Source: Dongia deserti
Lineage (GTDB): Bacteria > Pseudomonadota > Alphaproteobacteria > Dongiales > Dongiaceae
Assembly: GCF_003574735.1 (NCBI RefSeq)
Contig: NZ_QORW01000005.1
Coordinates: forward strand, 124,001 to 188,000
Direction of reading: 5' to 3'
DNA: 64,000 bases
A program made the translations under genes and the position numbers. Below the pieces are notes generated by a model. That model was not told the DNA's origin. It did not search any database and saw nothing but the letters and a program-made list of their open reading frames with translations. The first letter of the stretch is position 1, and each line of letters begins with the position of its first letter. This document shows positions 62,799 through 64,000 of the stretch, piece after piece.

Positions 62799-64000
62799 TC
62801 AGCGCGCCAAGGCGCGTGGGATCCGTCTGTACCAGAACACCAAAGGCAGCGCACGCATCACGTAGAACACATAGAGCGCCGCCCAGATTCCTTGATTGCC
62901 CCAGAACGGCGGGAGGAGCAGGCTGGCGGCAAGGCCGAAAATGGCCGCGATCATCATGCCGTTGCGAATTTCAGCCCCGCGGGTGGCGCCGAAATAGATC
63001 CCGTCGAGCTGGAAGCACCAGATGGCGACGAGGGGAGCCGCGGCAATCCATAGGAAATGATCGCGTGCTGTCTCGAGCACGTCGACGTCGGTGGTGAAGT
63101 GGGGAAGCAGCTGCACCCCCCATTTGTAGAGGCCGAAGCCGACCAGAAGAGCGAACAAGAGCCCCCAGAAGCTGCCCGCCCAGACCACGCGACCGAGGCG
63201 CTGGCGGTCGCGCGCGCCGATCGCCTGCCCGGTCAAGGTTTCCGTTGCCTGCGCGAAACCATCCAGGCCCTGCGCAATGATCGCGACAAAGCCGAACAGA
63301 ATGTGATTGGCGGCAAGGATAGTGTCGCCCATCCCGGCACCGACGCGCACCAGATAGGCGAGGAATGTCATCAGGACGAAGGTGCGCAGGAAGATGTCGC
63401 GATTGACCGCCATCAGGCCCAGCAGCTTTTCTGATTCGATCAGGCGGGATTCCGCACCGCGCGGGGAAAGGACGCGGAACTGCGTGCGCACAATGATAAG
63501 GCCCACGCCGCAGGTTATTCCGATGGAGATGGCGGTGGCAGCGGCCGCGCCATCGACACCGCGCCCCATCAGAACGACGAAGAGATAGCAAAGCGCGATG
63601 TTCAGCACGTTCAGGAACACCTGCAGCGCCACCATGTCGCGCACCCGCCGCCGCCCCAGGAGCCAGCCGATGACGACGTAGAGCACGAGGTCGAAAGGCG
63701 CCGCGAACATACGGATGTGATAGTAGCGGCCCGCGATATCGAGCGCGTCGGACCCCGTGTCAAAGATGGCGAAGCCGAGCATGCCCAGCGGCACCATCAG
63801 GAGCATGAGGGCAAAGCCGAAGATGATGGCGAGGCCAAGCGCGCGTAGGAGCGTCGAACGTTGCTCGCTCTCGTCGCGCGCACCGAACGCCTGGGCGGCA
63901 AAACCTGCGGTCCCGATGCGCAGAAAGCTGAAGGCCCACAGGATGAAGCCGGTGATCGTGCTGCCCAGCGCGATGCCGCCGAGGTCGAGTCTGGTCCCCG
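62799..64000 (-). CDS. MATE family efflux transporter (DinF-like), 5'-truncated by window edge
   Basis: The C-terminal roughly 400 residues of a MATE transporter; the start lies beyond base 64000. The visible part begins GTRLDLGGIALGSTITGF and FLRIGTAGFAAQAFGARDES, the first matching DinF-type helices. It continues through about ten hydrophobic helices to RIPRALAR. These proteins exchange protons or sodium for organic cations. An internal ATG at 63806 is not the real start because similarity continues upstream to the edge. It is on the same strand as yajQ, 23 bases upstream of it. Confidence 0.92.
   Translation of the reverse strand, partial: GTRLDLGGIALGSTITGFILWAFSFLRIGTAGFAAQAFGARDESEQRSTLLRALGLAIIFGFALMLLMVPLGMLGFAIFDTGSDALDIAGRYYHIRMFAAPFDLVLYVVIGWLLGRRRVRDMVALQVFLNVLNIALCYLFVVLMGRGVDGAAAATAISIGITCGVGLIIVRTQFRVLSPRGAESRLIESEKLLGLMAVNRDIFLRTFVLMTFLAYLVRVGAGMGDTILAANHILFGFVAIIAQGLDGFAQATETLTGQAIGARDRQRLGRVVWAGSFWGLLFALLVGFGLYKWGVQLLPHFTTDVDVLETARDHFLWIAAAPLVAIWCFQLDGIYFGATRGAEIRNGMMIAAIFGLAASLLLPPFWGNQGIWAALYVFYVMRALPLVFWYRRIPRALAR

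Overview
The window is 64 kb of GC-rich chromosomal DNA (most lines about 65-70% G+C) from an alphaproteobacterium, possibly Rhodospirillales-like, although the family cannot be fixed from this sequence alone. Supporting signs are the aroQ-accB-accC block, yajC-secD-secF followed by an Mth938-like gene, the DUF1491 and YajQ genes, a eukaryote-like NADP isocitrate dehydrogenase, and a psd-pssA operon. I see no rRNA, tRNA, CRISPR array, insertion sequence or prophage. Genes are densely packed with many 4-base start/stop overlaps. The only gene-free stretch over 300 bases is 11548-11854.

Layout. 1-11.5 kb: fatty acid and shikimate genes (accC partial, accB, aroQ), a VOC protein, a DsbA-like oxidoreductase, a periplasmic M48 protease, a gamma-glutamyltransferase-like lipoprotein lacking its nucleophile, a class I aminotransferase, a PrsW-type membrane protease, twin PAS-like proteins, a secreted cyclophilin, icd and a LOG-family hydrolase. 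11.8-19.3 kb: a LysM cell-wall protein, a three-gene membrane cassette (DUF2157, DUF4401, GDYXXLXY) and a phospholipid operon (psd, pssA, a second CDP-alcohol transferase, a methyltransferase). 19.3-30.1 kb: an RND efflux pair, a Crp/Fnr regulator, MFS and EamA transporters, a LysR regulator divergent from a TauE-type exporter, and an MltB-type lytic transglycosylase.

30.2-42.2 kb: yajC-secD-secF-Mth938, then an orphan DNA methyltransferase, a TPR/OGT-like glycosyltransferase and a PuuD-like membrane protein. These sit in front of a squalene/phytoene-synthase-like (NDUFAF6-type) gene. Next come a BKACE enzyme, a hydrolase-fold protein with no nucleophile, an isochorismatase-type hydrolase and an ECF sigma/anti-sigma pair. 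42.4-57 kb is accessory in character: a sulfotransferase, a fused double glycosyltransferase, CorA, a lower-GC methyltransferase-glycosyltransferase fusion, an SGNH hydrolase, and a 1,056-residue glycosyltransferase with three N-terminal 38-residue repeats. Within it lies an AsnC regulator divergent from a giant kinase-M23-aminotransferase fusion plus RidA.

57-64 kb, all on the minus strand: yajQ, a His-rich small protein, an amidase, a frameshifted flavin amine oxidase, a ThDP enzyme and DUF1491, with a partial MATE transporter at the right edge.

Working together: the kinase/phospho-lyase fusion with RidA looks like one route for degrading an amino alcohol or hydroxy-amino acid. The amidase, amine oxidase and ThDP enzyme look like another nitrogen-compound module, now probably damaged. 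The glycosyltransferases, sulfotransferase and SGNH protein suggest surface-glycan synthesis and decoration. The SecDF and complex I assembly-like genes form a core syntenic block with an apparent three-gene insertion.
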